This document shows positions 1-7,711 of a DNA stretch of 64,000 nucleotides, piece after piece. The notes under the pieces are model-generated. The model did not search any database. It saw nothing but the letters and a program-made list of their open reading frames with translations, and had not been told where the DNA came from. This DNA comes from Cohnella silvisoli (GTDB taxonomy: Bacteria > Bacillota > Bacilli > Paenibacillales > Paenibacillaceae), in the NCBI RefSeq assembly GCF_021190915.1, contig NZ_JAIOAP010000001.1, forward strand, positions 372,001 through 436,000. Direction: 5' to 3'. The translations under genes were made by a program, and so were the position numbers. Numbering within the stretch: the first letter of the stretch is position 1; every line of letters begins with the position of its first letter.

Positions 1-446
1 CGTACGAGCAGGTCCAAGTGATCCGGCAACGGCAAGGGAACCTTGACCATTTTCCAATGGAAGGCGCTGTTAATGCGGTTGTTATGCTTCGATAAAATGT
101 AAGAGAAAAGAATTTGTTTGCCGTCATAAACCTTGAGGCTCCCCACGTTCAAAACTCTGAGATAGGGATCTTCCCAATCGACCCTAGGCAGCGGAATTCT
201 AAGCCAATATATAGTAGCGGGTATTACTTGGCCGGGCATATAGGTTTTCCAGCCGTCCGCCGGGGATGGATTGTCCTCGTAATTTAAGGCTGGCGCCCAC
301 TGCCATCTATCGACTCTGAGCTGTATGGAACTGTCATTGCGTTGCTGAAAGGCGGATAGCGCCAGACCTATGAATAGCAGAAGCGTAATTAAAATAAGCA
401 TCGTGCGAAGGAGGGGGATGTGGGTTTTCAGAAATCGCATCGTCAT
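1..446 (-). CDS. Membrane sensor protein, N-terminal part (cut by window edge)
   Basis: Partial gene read on the minus strand; the 3' part lies outside the window. The start is the ATG at 446, which overlaps the TGA of the upstream kinase gene (ATGA) and follows a GAGGGGGAACG ribosome binding site, so the two genes are translationally coupled. The visible 148 codons give one N-terminal membrane segment (about residues 9-28) and an extracytoplasmic domain with WQWAPA, DGW and IYWLRIPL motifs. These align almost residue by residue with the N-terminus of the neighbouring kinase at 443-2404, so this is a tandem paralogue. Whether it also ends in a kinase domain cannot be seen. Confidence 0.75.
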   Translation of the reverse strand, partial: MTMRFLKTHIPLLRTMLILITLLLFIGLALSAFQQRNDSSIQLRVDRWQWAPALNYEDNPSPADGWKTYMPGQVIPATIYWLRIPLPRVDWEDPYLRVLNVGSLKVYDGKQILFSYILSKHNNRINSAFHWKMVKVPLPLPDHLDLLV

Positions 447-2404
447 CGTTCCCCCTCAAGCAATCCGATTGGCCGCTCGGCATAGGGTAAAGATAAGGTA
501 AGCACGCAACCGGGATTGCCCGGAGTGACGTTCATGATTCCGCCCAGATTGGCGACCCGCTCGGACATGGCCTTCAGCCCAAAACCGAAAGCGGAAGGCA
601 TGTAAGTCAGACCGTCGCTGATCAGTCGGAACCAGACCGTGAAACCGTCCGTATCCAGCGTGAATTGAAAATGTCTGCTTCCCCCATGTCGTAAACCGTT
701 TGTAATGCCTTCCTGCAACGCTTGGAAAAGCACCCGTTTCTGCAGTGTCGTTAAGGAGTCAGGCAACGGGCTAATACGGCTCTGAATGGAAGCTCCCGTC
801 GTTTGTTCCGCTTCGTTAATTAACGTGGTTATGGCGGCCTGCAGATCATAATGGGAGAAATCATCCCTCATCAGGCGAGCGGAGCTGCGAATTTCCTCCA
901 AGCCGCGCCGGACCAAGCCCTGGGATGCATCAAGCTTCTCTTCCGCCAGCTTCGGATCTCGTGCGAGCAAACGTTTGGCTGCTTCCAGCTGGACGATCGT
1001 TGCGGTCAGCGAGTGACCGATCGTATCGTGAATCGTGCCGGTAATCCGGTGCCGTTCTTCAAGCACCATCGATGAAGCGATGGCTTCCGCCGTTTCCCTC
1101 ATCGTATGGCTCAGCCGGGTGCTCGCCTCTTGAAGCTCTAGCTCTCTATCCCGCAACTCCGCCGTTCGCTTCTGCACGCTGGATTCCAGGGATTGATTAA
1201 ATGCCTTGAGTTGATCGTTCATTATGCCGAAGCGGTACACGATGATGCGGATTAGACAAACCAGAAACAGGAATAAAGCGATCGATAGAATGTCGAACGG
1301 GAAGTCGTACAAAAGCGGAATATTATCCTGTACCCATCCGAAGAAAGTCGGCATATAAGTGCGAAGAACGTGGATCAGGGCAACGGAGGTAACGATGAAA
1401 AAACCGGCAAGCATCCAGACGGATTCGGGTTCTTGCCTATCTTGATAAGCCGCCCAGATGGAATGGAGAACAATGGCTGCGGTAATAAGGAACATTGTCA
1501 ACAAGGGATAGCTAAGCAGCCATCCGAACCAAACGATATCGAGGAAAACCGCGCTGATTATCGTAACGATGGTAAAGCCGAGGATAATCCAACGTATTTT
1601 ACGCAACGTCCGGGTATGCTTAGAATCGAATACTTCGTTCATAATGCTGACGAAGCCGAATACGCCGAGCGGGAAAATAGCCAGTTCCATGTAACTTAGC
1701 CAGGGCTGATCCCAGAAAATTTGCAGCAAATAATTACGGACGCTAGAGGCATAACAGCCGCACAAAGCCATTAAGGAAAAATAAAGATGAAGCCTGTCTC
1801 TGCGAACGAAGTACAGTCCAATCGCGACGAACGAGCTGAACAGGAAAAGGCCGGCCAGCACGAACGAATAGGTGTCCTTCTGAATGAGATGGGCGATAAG
1901 GTCGCCTTTGCCTAATAATTGGATCCAAGGCAGAGGGCGGGAACCACCGCGATTATCGAACAGGATCTCGACTTCGGATGGCAGCGGGGTTGGAAGGGAA
2001 GCCAGATTCCAGTGGTAGAACAGGTTTAGGCGATGGTGATGCTCGCTAGGATCGTATGTAAACAGATGCTTATCTTTGTCGAAAACAGTAAGGGCAACGG
2101 CGTTGAAAATCAATAACTGCGGATCGCGCACAGGGTTTCGCTCGAGAGGTACTTTCAGCCAGTAGACCTGGCCGGTACCTTGGATACTAGGTTTGCTTGC
2201 GTAAGGAAGCCATCCGTCTTGCGGAGGAGCCGAGTCATGGAAGGAATGGGCAGGGGCCCATTGCCAAGCCTCCGTCTTCATGCCGGTCTTGTCATAGTTT
2301 CGCCCCACTGAGATTAGACCCCAGCCGATAAGAACGAGGAACCCAAGCAATACCGCCATTGTACGCAATAACGGAAAATGATTTCGCAAGGCGCTGCCGA
2401 CCAA
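443..2404 (-). CDS. Sensor histidine kinase, NarL/HisKA_3 type, with 7TM-type sensor region
   Basis: Membrane histidine kinase of 653 residues, probably acting on the response regulator just upstream. A TTG start is preceded by GGGGGA. An N-terminal helix (about 15-33) is followed by an extracytoplasmic domain (to about 175), seven or so membrane segments (about 180-395, arranged like 7TMR-DISM sensors), a coiled coil (about 400-445), a HisKA_3 dimerisation region with phospho-acceptor His near 459 in IHDTIGH, and an HATPase domain with the N-box near 569 (NGLRHG) and GFGLKAM. The conserved His and Asn are present, so it should be active. The ligand is unknown. The next gene downstream is a paralogue of its sensor half. 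Confidence 0.85.
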   Translation of the reverse strand: MVGSALRNHFPLLRTMAVLLGFLVLIGWGLISVGRNYDKTGMKTEAWQWAPAHSFHDSAPPQDGWLPYASKPSIQGTGQVYWLKVPLERNPVRDPQLLIFNAVALTVFDKDKHLFTYDPSEHHHRLNLFYHWNLASLPTPLPSEVEILFDNRGGSRPLPWIQLLGKGDLIAHLIQKDTYSFVLAGLFLFSSFVAIGLYFVRRDRLHLYFSLMALCGCYASSVRNYLLQIFWDQPWLSYMELAIFPLGVFGFVSIMNEVFDSKHTRTLRKIRWIILGFTIVTIISAVFLDIVWFGWLLSYPLLTMFLITAAIVLHSIWAAYQDRQEPESVWMLAGFFIVTSVALIHVLRTYMPTFFGWVQDNIPLLYDFPFDILSIALFLFLVCLIRIIVYRFGIMNDQLKAFNQSLESSVQKRTAELRDRELELQEASTRLSHTMRETAEAIASSMVLEERHRITGTIHDTIGHSLTATIVQLEAAKRLLARDPKLAEEKLDASQGLVRRGLEEIRSSARLMRDDFSHYDLQAAITTLINEAEQTTGASIQSRISPLPDSLTTLQKRVLFQALQEGITNGLRHGGSRHFQFTLDTDGFTVWFRLISDGLTYMPSAFGFGLKAMSERVANLGGIMNVTPGNPGCVLTLSLPYAERPIGLLEGER

Positions 2405-2494
2405 CCTTCATTCCCCCAAGCAGGATGCAACCCGATAAGTATTTCGTCTCTTTCTATTTTAACGGCATGAAACATTTTGTCACAGTGACGCGCG

Positions 2495-3154
2495 TCATAT
2501 GACAGTCATGTCTTTCAGCCAAATAACCGCCTGCGTACGATCATTCGTGCCGATTTTATCGTATATGGCGCTTATATAGTTTTTGACGGTGCCTTCGCTC
2601 ATGAACAATAATTGGGCGATTTCCCGATTGTTCCGGCCTTCGACCATTAAGGTAACGATGCTCATTTCCCGATTCGTGAACTTGAGCTCGGAGGTTTTGC
2701 CTCGCGCTCGGGGAAGCGGGTGGCGTCCTGGAGCCGGCGCCGTCAATCTCGCCGCTAGTTTAACGGCAATCGACGAAGGAAGCATAATCTCTCCGCGCGC
2801 GGCATCGCGAACGGCCTGGAGCAGCTTCTCGGTAGGAATATCCTTTAATAGAAAGCCTACAGCTCCGCTGGCTAAGGCATCAATGATATATTCATCTTCA
2901 TCGAAGGTCGTAAGCACTAACACTTTGGTTTGAGGCGAATCCACACGCAGCTTCTTGACGGCTTCGATCCCGTTCATGACGGGCATGCGGATATCCATAA
3001 GCACTAAATCCGGTTGGTGGATAGCGACAAGCTTGCAGGCCTCTTCCCCGTTCTCGGCCGTGGCGATCACCTCGATGTCGTCCTCCAGCTGTAGAATCGT
3101 CTGCAAGCCATCCCTCATTAAAGTTTGGTCGTCCGCAATCAATACTCTTAGCAT
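2495..3154 (-). CDS. Response regulator, NarL/LuxR (FixJ) family
   Basis: Two-component response regulator of 219 residues. The receiver domain (about 1-120) has the acidic pocket in LIADDQ, the phospho-acceptor Asp in LVLMDIRMP, and the Thr/Lys switch residues in LTTFDEDEY and LLKD. The LuxR-type helix-turn-helix is at about 150-215 (FTNREMSIVTLMVEGRNN and MSEGTVKNYIS). I place the start at MLRVLIADD because AGGGGAGAGGCGC precedes it; an upstream in-frame ATG would add 14 non-family residues. It precedes the sensor kinase gene by about 90 bp in the same direction and likely forms its operon. Target genes are not known; dyads near 2485 and 3236 are candidates for its binding. Confidence 0.9.
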   Translation of the reverse strand: MLRVLIADDQTLMRDGLQTILQLEDDIEVIATAENGEEACKLVAIHQPDLVLMDIRMPVMNGIEAVKKLRVDSPQTKVLVLTTFDEDEYIIDALASGAVGFLLKDIPTEKLLQAVRDAARGEIMLPSSIAVKLAARLTAPAPGRHPLPRARGKTSELKFTNREMSIVTLMVEGRNNREIAQLLFMSEGTVKNYISAIYDKIGTNDRTQAVIWLKDMTVI

Positions 3155-3235
3155 GCGCCTCTCCCCTTTCTTTACCATTATAGAACAACATCCCATTTTG
3201 AACAGTGCGCATTCGGCTGCTCCCCTTTAATATTC

Positions 3236-3273
3236 ATGACCGGATAAGTGACAAGCGTCACTGGTCATATGAC
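3236..3273. promoter_or_regulatory. Dyad in divergent region between regulator and HD-GYP genes
   Basis: The intergenic region holds ATGAC(C)-N6-GTGAC-AAGC-GTCAC-TGGTCAT, an interrupted inverted repeat, followed by CATATGAC. A related string, GTGAC-GCGCGTCA-TATGAC, occurs at 2485-2503 around the end of the response regulator gene. Two-fold symmetry between divergent genes suggests an operator, possibly for the adjacent LuxR-type regulator. That assignment is inference. Confidence 0.4.
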
Positions 3274-3348
3274 GGAGGCTTCCTTTACGATAAGGACATA
3301 AGCTCGGGGCAATCGCTTGTCCCGTGAGTTGAGAGGAAGTGCGATAGA

Positions 3349-4506
3349 ATGATTATTATGCATACGAGTCAATGCCGCGCGGGAATGAAGCTGGGCAGAT
3401 CTATTTATACAGAGCAAGGGCATGTATTAGCGGGACGGGGTTTCGTTCTTACGGACCATGCGATTAACAAGCTGCAGCAGATGGGGCTGCCCTATCTTCA
3501 TATCGAAGAGAAAGGTACAGAGGATATCGCTCCCGACCAAGCGATTCGCGACGAAACGGTTATTGTGTTGCACGGCGCGTTGACGCACGTCATGGACGAG
3601 TTGATCAGCGACGGGAGAGAGAAGTTATCCTCCGCGGTCGTGCGGTTCTGTTTTGATGCATCGAAGCTGTTGGTGGATGATTTGAAAACCCGTCGTAATC
3701 ACCTGTGCTTGCCGGTTCATCTAACGACGACGTTAACGGACGGGGACAAGCAGCATTTTCTGGAGCATGCGATGAACGTCGGAGTATGTGCGACCCGCCT
3801 TGGCCTGGATGAAGGATTAGCAGGCGAGGATTTACAAGCTTTGGCCATGGGGGCGATGCTGCACGATATCGGGCGTCTGTTGCTGCCTGACGGGTTGCAA
3901 GCACGGGTAACTCAAAACGATAAAATGTACATGACCCACGCAGAGCGAGGCTTCAAGCTGCTTCGCGACAGCGGCTTCCCGTTGATGACAGCTCATTGCG
4001 CCTTATTCCATCATGAGCGTGTAGATGGCAGCGGATACCCATTCGGATTGGAAGGCAAGAAAATTCACCCGCACCATCAGTGGATCAGCATCTTCGATAT
4101 GTTCGATACGCTCGTTAACGGCCGCGGCAACGGAGTTCCGATGCTTCCGCATGAAGCGCTCGAAGTGTTGTACGGAGGCGCCGGTACGCTTTATGATATG
4201 GACAAAGTATGCCGTCTCCGCGACAACATGGCCCTGTTCCCGCGCGGAACAACGGTTCGTCTGAGCACGGGCGAGCTTGGCGTCGTCTCCGCCCTGCACG
4301 AAGACAGCAAGCAACGGCCAATCGTTCGCGTTATTCGGACGCCGGACGGCAAATTGCTGGCGCAGCCATACGAAGTCGATCTCAAGCGCCAGCTGGATCT
4401 GATGATAAGCAGCGTAGGAACCGACAAGACCGGCAACATTCTTGCGGGGGCATCAGAGGAATCGGCGCCGGAGAGCCGGTCGAATAAAGTGTTCCATTTG
4501 GTTTGA
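3349..4506 (+). CDS. HD-GYP domain protein, probable cyclic-di-GMP phosphodiesterase
   Basis: Soluble protein of 385 residues. The N-terminal ~120 residues contain a small domain (MHTSQCRAGMKLGRSIYTEQG) typical of HD-GYP proteins. The HD-GYP domain (about 130-260) has the metal-binding HD in MLHDIGR near residue 172 and HHERVDGSGYP near 229, so the catalytic signature is complete. The family hydrolyses c-di-GMP and so favours motility over biofilm. The C-terminal ~110 residues carry a beta-rich tail (RGTTVRLSTGELGVV) seen in many such proteins. The start follows GAGAGGAAG. It is divergent from the two-component genes. No receiver or sensor domain is attached, so the input is unknown. Confidence 0.88.
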   Translation: MIIMHTSQCRAGMKLGRSIYTEQGHVLAGRGFVLTDHAINKLQQMGLPYLHIEEKGTEDIAPDQAIRDETVIVLHGALTHVMDELISDGREKLSSAVVRFCFDASKLLVDDLKTRRNHLCLPVHLTTTLTDGDKQHFLEHAMNVGVCATRLGLDEGLAGEDLQALAMGAMLHDIGRLLLPDGLQARVTQNDKMYMTHAERGFKLLRDSGFPLMTAHCALFHHERVDGSGYPFGLEGKKIHPHHQWISIFDMFDTLVNGRGNGVPMLPHEALEVLYGGAGTLYDMDKVCRLRDNMALFPRGTTVRLSTGELGVVSALHEDSKQRPIVRVIRTPDGKLLAQPYEVDLKRQLDLMISSVGTDKTGNILAGASEESAPESRSNKVFHLV

Positions 4507-4539
4507 GGTTCTGTTTAGACGTCAGGACGTTGTCTCCCG

Positions 4540-4735
4540 CTTCAATGAAGGCACCTTTTTGGCCTTCGTGCTTCATGTGGATCAGGTTGTAGCTTGGTGA
4601 AGGCACTTTTGTGGCCCTCGTGCTTCATGTTAATCAGATTCTAGCTCAATGAAGGCACCTTTTTGGCCTTCGTGCTTCATGTGAATCAGATTCTAGCTAG
4701 ATGAGGGTACTTTTTTGGCCTTGAATACTCAAAGA
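4540..4735. repeat. Four tandem 52-bp intergenic repeats (family A)
   Basis: Four imperfect units begin at about 4547, 4599, 4651 and 4703 (period 52). Each carries TGAAGGCAC-TTTTTGGCCTT followed by CGTGCTTCATGT; the last unit is diverged. The same core in reverse complement (AAGGCCAAAAAAGTGCCTT) forms the tandem cluster at 59.1 kb. No coding sense is apparent. The repeats lie 3' of the HD-GYP gene. Confidence 0.85.
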
Positions 4736-4829
4736 GTAAATCATAGGGGGACCTGACTAGTCCCTCCTCTAATATTTGGTTAAAAAATAGTCGAGGTTCA
4801 TGGGTTTGGTGGGAGTGCTGAAACTTTAT

Positions 4830-4955
4830 GGATTTCCTCCCGCTAATTTGAACCGATTCGCCTTTAAGGAGCCATTTCAAGAGAATTAGCGGGAGCTTTT
4901 CCAACCAGTCTTACGAATATCGGTTTTTTAATGAAACTAGCGGGAGTTTTTCCAT
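4830..4955. repeat. Short AGCGGGAG repeats, two direct 51 bp apart plus one inverted
   Basis: TTAGCGGGAGCTTTTCC (AGC at 4888) and CTAGCGGGAGTTTTTCC (AGC at 4939) are direct copies exactly 51 bp apart. An inverted copy, CCTCCCGCTAATTT, lies at about 4836-4849. Together with family A this fills the 584-bp gap between the HD-GYP gene and the first tRNA. I see no gene in that gap. Confidence 0.6.
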
Positions 4956-5090
4956 CTAGATTCCCACCAACTAATGCGAGGGTCGACGGGGGAGCACGGA
5001 ATTGGGTAAGCACGGTTCCATGTGGTAAAAAAATCCAGAGCAAGAATCCTTGACTTTTGCATCAGAAATAACTATCCTAATATAGGATTT

Positions 5091-5166
<76 letters not shown>

Positions 5167-5235
5167 CATTTTACCATTGCTAATTGCGTTGAGTCATGGT
5201 AATATCTTAATTCGTGAGCAAGAAATACATAACAC

Positions 5236-5311
<76 letters not shown>

Positions 5312-5330
5312 CCTAAACTTTCGTAAATCA

Positions 5331-5367
5331 ATCCCTGTATGGCCGCTGAGGCCGTGCGGGGATTTTT
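5331..5367 (+). terminator. Intrinsic terminator of the tRNA-Thr pair
   Basis: The stem ATCCCTGTATGGCC pairs with GGCCGTGCGGGGAT (with G-U wobbles) around a GCTGA loop and is followed by TTTTT. Confidence 0.75.
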
Positions 5368-5390
5368 GCACGAGGCGGGATTTTCAGCAT

Positions 5391-5416
5391 AAAAAAAGAA
5401 CCTGCATCTCTGCAGG
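5391..5416 (-). terminator. Intrinsic terminator of the sda-like gene
   Basis: On the minus strand CCTGCA-GAGA-TGCAGG is followed by TTCTTTTTTT, 28 bp after the stop of the sda-like gene. Confidence 0.75.
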
Positions 5417-5444
5417 CTGCGAAAACTATATGAAGTGGGAGGGG

Positions 5445-5618
5445 TTAGTGAAACTGGGGCTGGACTAAGACTTCTTCGATCGTTAATTCACGGTTTTTGA
5501 TCTCTTCCAGAAGAATCTGGATGAATTCATCATCGGGAGACTGCTCGGAAGCAACTTTGAACTTGTTGATCAGATGATTGTCGTCTAGAGCGTGAATAGC
5601 GTCTCTAATGTCCCTCAC
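5445..5618 (-). CDS. sda: Sda-like sporulation histidine kinase inhibitor
   Basis: Small protein of 57 residues. The core DDNHLINKF-KVASEQSPDDEFIQ-LLEEIKNREL matches the helical-hairpin pattern of Sda (LIxxYxxA...LdxxFIxLLxxEIxRR). Sda binds sporulation kinases and blocks Spo0A phosphorylation when replication initiation or DNA is perturbed. I choose the GTG at 5618 because GGTGGTGAT precedes it and this gives a typical length; an upstream ATG frame would add 22 unrelated residues. It has its own terminator. The C-terminal ~10 residues are longer than in Bacillus Sda. Family membership is by eye from motif and size. Confidence 0.7.
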   Translation of the reverse strand: MRDIRDAIHALDDNHLINKFKVASEQSPDDEFIQILLEEIKNRELTIEEVLVQPQFH

Positions 5619-5720
5619 GTTAATCACCACCGTTATATTTAATACTTTATTTTCCATTACCCGCATGGCAGAGCTAGGAAACATTTGCTAGTTAGGCAAC
5701 TGGCCTTATAGCTATTTATC

Positions 5721-5747
5721 GCGGCCCCTCACAGGGCCGCTTTTTTT
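5721..5747 (+). terminator. Hairpin plus T-run overlapping the end of the ImmA gene
   Basis: GCGGCCC-CTCACA-GGGCCGC is followed by seven T on the plus strand. The TGA stop of the minus-strand ImmA gene lies in its loop. As an intrinsic terminator it is oriented against transcription arriving from the sda/tRNA side, where no plus-strand gene immediately precedes it. It may insulate the tail cluster from readthrough. Confidence 0.5.
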
Positions 5748-6295
5748 GTTCTTGGCGAAGCCGATTCGCGGCTGCTCAGATTATCAGACTCCCGTTTAAG
5801 CGCCTCTTCCCATAAAATAGCCGCGAACGTTCTGCGCTGGACCTGTTCCAATCTTTTGCGAGCCAGCTCGTAGGTAACACCGAAATGAAGGGAGACGCAC
5901 GCCGCCGCTTCGTCCATTCGTTCGGGGAGCTTCAGGTGCCGCAGCATGAAAAAAGGAATCGCCGCATACAGCACGAACCTATTGGCTTCCGCCTCCTGTC
6001 CTTCGCAGAACAAGCGGGGCATCGTGGTCTGATTGCCGGCATGACGAAGAACGTGGCATAGCTCATGCAAGAAATCCTCCCACTGCGCATCGCGATCCTG
6101 TCTTTTGTCGATCAGAATGGACCGCATCCCCATATACTCGAGAGCGCGGCTTGTATCCTTCATGTAATGAACCCACACGTCCAACCGCATGGCCACTTCG
6201 TCCACGTTCAGGTGAGAGGGGGTAACGATTCCGGATTTGATCCACGTTTGCTCGATCCATTGTTCCAATGGGGTCGTTCGATAGTATCTGTACAT
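5729..6295 (-). CDS. ImmA/IrrE-family metallopeptidase (XkdA-like anti-repressor protease)
   Basis: Protein of 188 residues with the zinc-protease motif HELCH in FLHELCHVLRH at about residue 93, followed by a glutamate-rich helix (EGQEAEANRF), as expected for ImmA/IrrE (COG2856). ImmA proteins cleave the cognate XRE repressor on DNA damage or other cues, so induction need not use LexA. It lies 74 bp downstream of the repressor gene, same strand, likely one transcript. The start follows GAGGACGGGACT. The C-terminus is basic (PRTKKAAL). Confidence 0.85.
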   Translation of the reverse strand: MYRYYRTTPLEQWIEQTWIKSGIVTPSHLNVDEVAMRLDVWVHYMKDTSRALEYMGMRSILIDKRQDRDAQWEDFLHELCHVLRHAGNQTTMPRLFCEGQEAEANRFVLYAAIPFFMLRHLKLPERMDEAAACVSLHFGVTYELARKRLEQVQRRTFAAILWEEALKRESDNLSSRESASPRTKKAAL

Positions 6296-6369
6296 AGTCC
6301 CGTCCTCGTAATGAGAATGTATGTTCGTATTGATGAGGAAAAGAAAAGCCCATGCGGGCTTGGCTGACT

Positions 6370-6774
6370 TTAGCTCTTTACTTGCCGATCTCCGGGTTTT
6401 CTGCCTTTTTCCTTCTCCTGAATGAACTCCCAGAAGCGGCGCATTTCCTCTTTCCGTTCTTCAGGCGCGTTCAAGTAATCCTTGAAAAATACCCCGTGAT
6501 CGGGATTATTGATGAATTCCTCGAAAGCCGGGTATTCGGCCGTACTTGGGGAATCGTTTAATTCAGATGCTGAGTTGTTCGTCCGTCCGAGCAGGTAATC
6601 CGTCGTAGTACGGTAATACTCCGCAAAACGGCTAAGCATTTCCGGATCCGGCTTGCGGTCGTCCGACTCGTATCTCGATAGCTGAACATTGCTTATGCCT
6701 AAGTGCCTGGCTGCATCTAGTTGCGTTTTATTGAATTTCTCGCGTCGTTCTCGAAGACGAACACCCAACGACAT
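6370..6774 (-). CDS. XRE-family repressor (ImmR/Xre-like)
   Basis: Protein of 134 residues. The helix-turn-helix of the cro/cI type spans about residues 5-62 (LRERREKFNKTQLDAARHLG, SNVQLSRYESDDRKP, DYLLGR). The C-terminal half is acidic/charged with no peptidase residues, so it is not a LexA-like self-cleaving repressor. It should hold the tail operon silent by binding the palindromes at 6818-7016 and be destroyed by the adjacent ImmA. The start follows AAGGAAGATAACC. Confidence 0.88.
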   Translation of the reverse strand: MSLGVRLRERREKFNKTQLDAARHLGISNVQLSRYESDDRKPDPEMLSRFAEYYRTTTDYLLGRTNNSASELNDSPSTAEYPAFEEFINNPDHGVFFKDYLNAPEERKEEMRRFWEFIQEKEKGRKPGDRQVKS

Positions 6775-6806
6775 GGTTATCTTCCTTCTTTATTAGGAGT
6801 AAACCT

Positions 6807-6834
6807 AGTATACCACTTTTTCCGTATTGGTAAA
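6807..6834 (-). promoter_or_regulatory. Promoter of repressor/immA transcript
   Basis: On the minus strand -35 TTTACC (6829-6834) and -10 TATACT (6807-6812) are separated by 16 bp. Operator O1 (6818-6834) covers the -35 and spacer, consistent with autoregulation. Confidence 0.55.
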
Positions 6835-7016
6835 ACTATTTATTTTGCCAAAATGGAAATATTGTTGTTGACTTTGCCTAATTGGCAATGTAAAGTGGGG
6901 TTATGTTACCGTTCTGGTAATAAATTGCTGAACTAAACGGAAGTTACGGGGTTGCTGCGAAATGCTGTAATAGATGTTTAGTTTTTTTCATCAACTTAGT
7001 TTACCAAATTGGCAAA
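6818..7016. promoter_or_regulatory. Array of five 17-bp operators O1-O5
   Basis: Five palindromes fit TTTRCC-N5-GGYAAA: O1 6818-6834 (TTTTCC GTATT GGTAAA), O2 6844-6860 (TTTGCC AAAAT GGAAAT), O3 6873-6889 (TTTGCC TAATT GGCAAT), O4 6905-6921 (GTTACC GTTCT GGTAAT), O5 7000-7016 (TTTACC AAATT GGCAAA). Their position between repressor and activator genes makes them the likely XRE repressor sites. Spacings of centres are about 26, 29, 32 and 95 bp. Confidence 0.8.
6868..6896 (+). promoter_or_regulatory. Candidate rightward promoter of the tail cluster
   Basis: TTGACT (6868-6873), 17-bp spacer, TAAAGT (6891-6896). Operator O3 coincides with the spacer, so repressor binding would exclude RNA polymerase. 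The -10 is imperfect. Confidence 0.5.
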
Positions 7017-7039
7017 ATAAATCATAGGAGAGTGGAGTT

Positions 7040-7609
7040 ATGAAAACCATTCAGATTACGAATCTTGGTCCGGCCACATTAGAGAGTTACTTGGATACGC
7101 GCAGGATGCTGCTTCGCAAAGCGGACGAGCTGTCGGTGCGAATCAGCCGGTTGGAGCCTGTCAGGTCGCTTGAAACGATGAATGAAATTCTCGCTCTAGA
7201 TAAGGACCGCCGACTAGTCATCGAAATGATCGCAAGCTGCTCCTATGTTATCGAATGGCTGGAGACAGGCAGGCGGCCAGGAAACCGGAGAGGCATTGAG
7301 CGGCGTGCAGGTTATCAACGTGAGGTTCTGATGGATCCCGCCAAGATGCCGATGACGCCAAATGTGACTTTGACATCCCGCCCTATGGATGAGGAAGCGA
7401 CGGAAAACCGATTTCGGCTCGAAGCCGCCCTCAGAGGATTAACCGAACGGGAACGCAACTGCTACATGCTCGCCCACGGAGAAAGTTACTCTTTTGCCGA
7501 AATCGCCGCTCTCCTCAACATCAGCAAATCCAGCGTGAGCACTTATATGGTACGAGCCCAACGGAAAGTGACGGACAACGTTAGCAGCATCCTCATTCTT
7601 GTAGGCTGA
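7040..7609 (+). CDS. Sigma-70 region 4-like late activator (Xpf/ArpU-like)
   Basis: Protein of 189 residues. The N-terminal ~110 residues are helical and basic. The C-terminus (about 135-185) is a sigma region 4-type helix-turn-helix: LTERERNCYMLAHGESYSFA then EIAALLNISKSSVSTYMVRA. In PBSX the sigma-like Xpf protein switches on the late tail operon; by position and domain this gene should do the same here. It is the first gene transcribed rightward from the operator region, with GGAGAGTGGAG before its ATG. It lacks sigma region 2, so it is not a full sigma factor. Confidence 0.75.
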   Translation: MKTIQITNLGPATLESYLDTRRMLLRKADELSVRISRLEPVRSLETMNEILALDKDRRLVIEMIASCSYVIEWLETGRRPGNRRGIERRAGYQREVLMDPAKMPMTPNVTLTSRPMDEEATENRFRLEAALRGLTERERNCYMLAHGESYSFAEIAALLNISKSSVSTYMVRAQRKVTDNVSSILILVG

Positions 7610-7666
7610 TGTCGTACGGTTGCCACCTAATAGTGAGAGGACAATTTCATTCTTAGGAGGATTAAC

Positions 7667-7711
7667 ATGGCAAAGCATATCTTACCTGATCGTTATGGGC
7701 TTCAACTATGA
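7667..7711 (+). CDS. 14-residue leader peptide coupled to the tail terminator gene
   Basis: A tiny reading frame, MAKHILPDRYGLQL, begins with ATG after a near-consensus TAGGAGGATTAAC. Its TGA overlaps the ATG of the next gene (ATGA). The strong ribosome binding site belongs to this mini-frame, so translation of the next gene probably relies on coupling. It could instead be the remnant of a deleted upstream gene. Confidence 0.5.
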   Translation: MAKHILPDRYGLQL

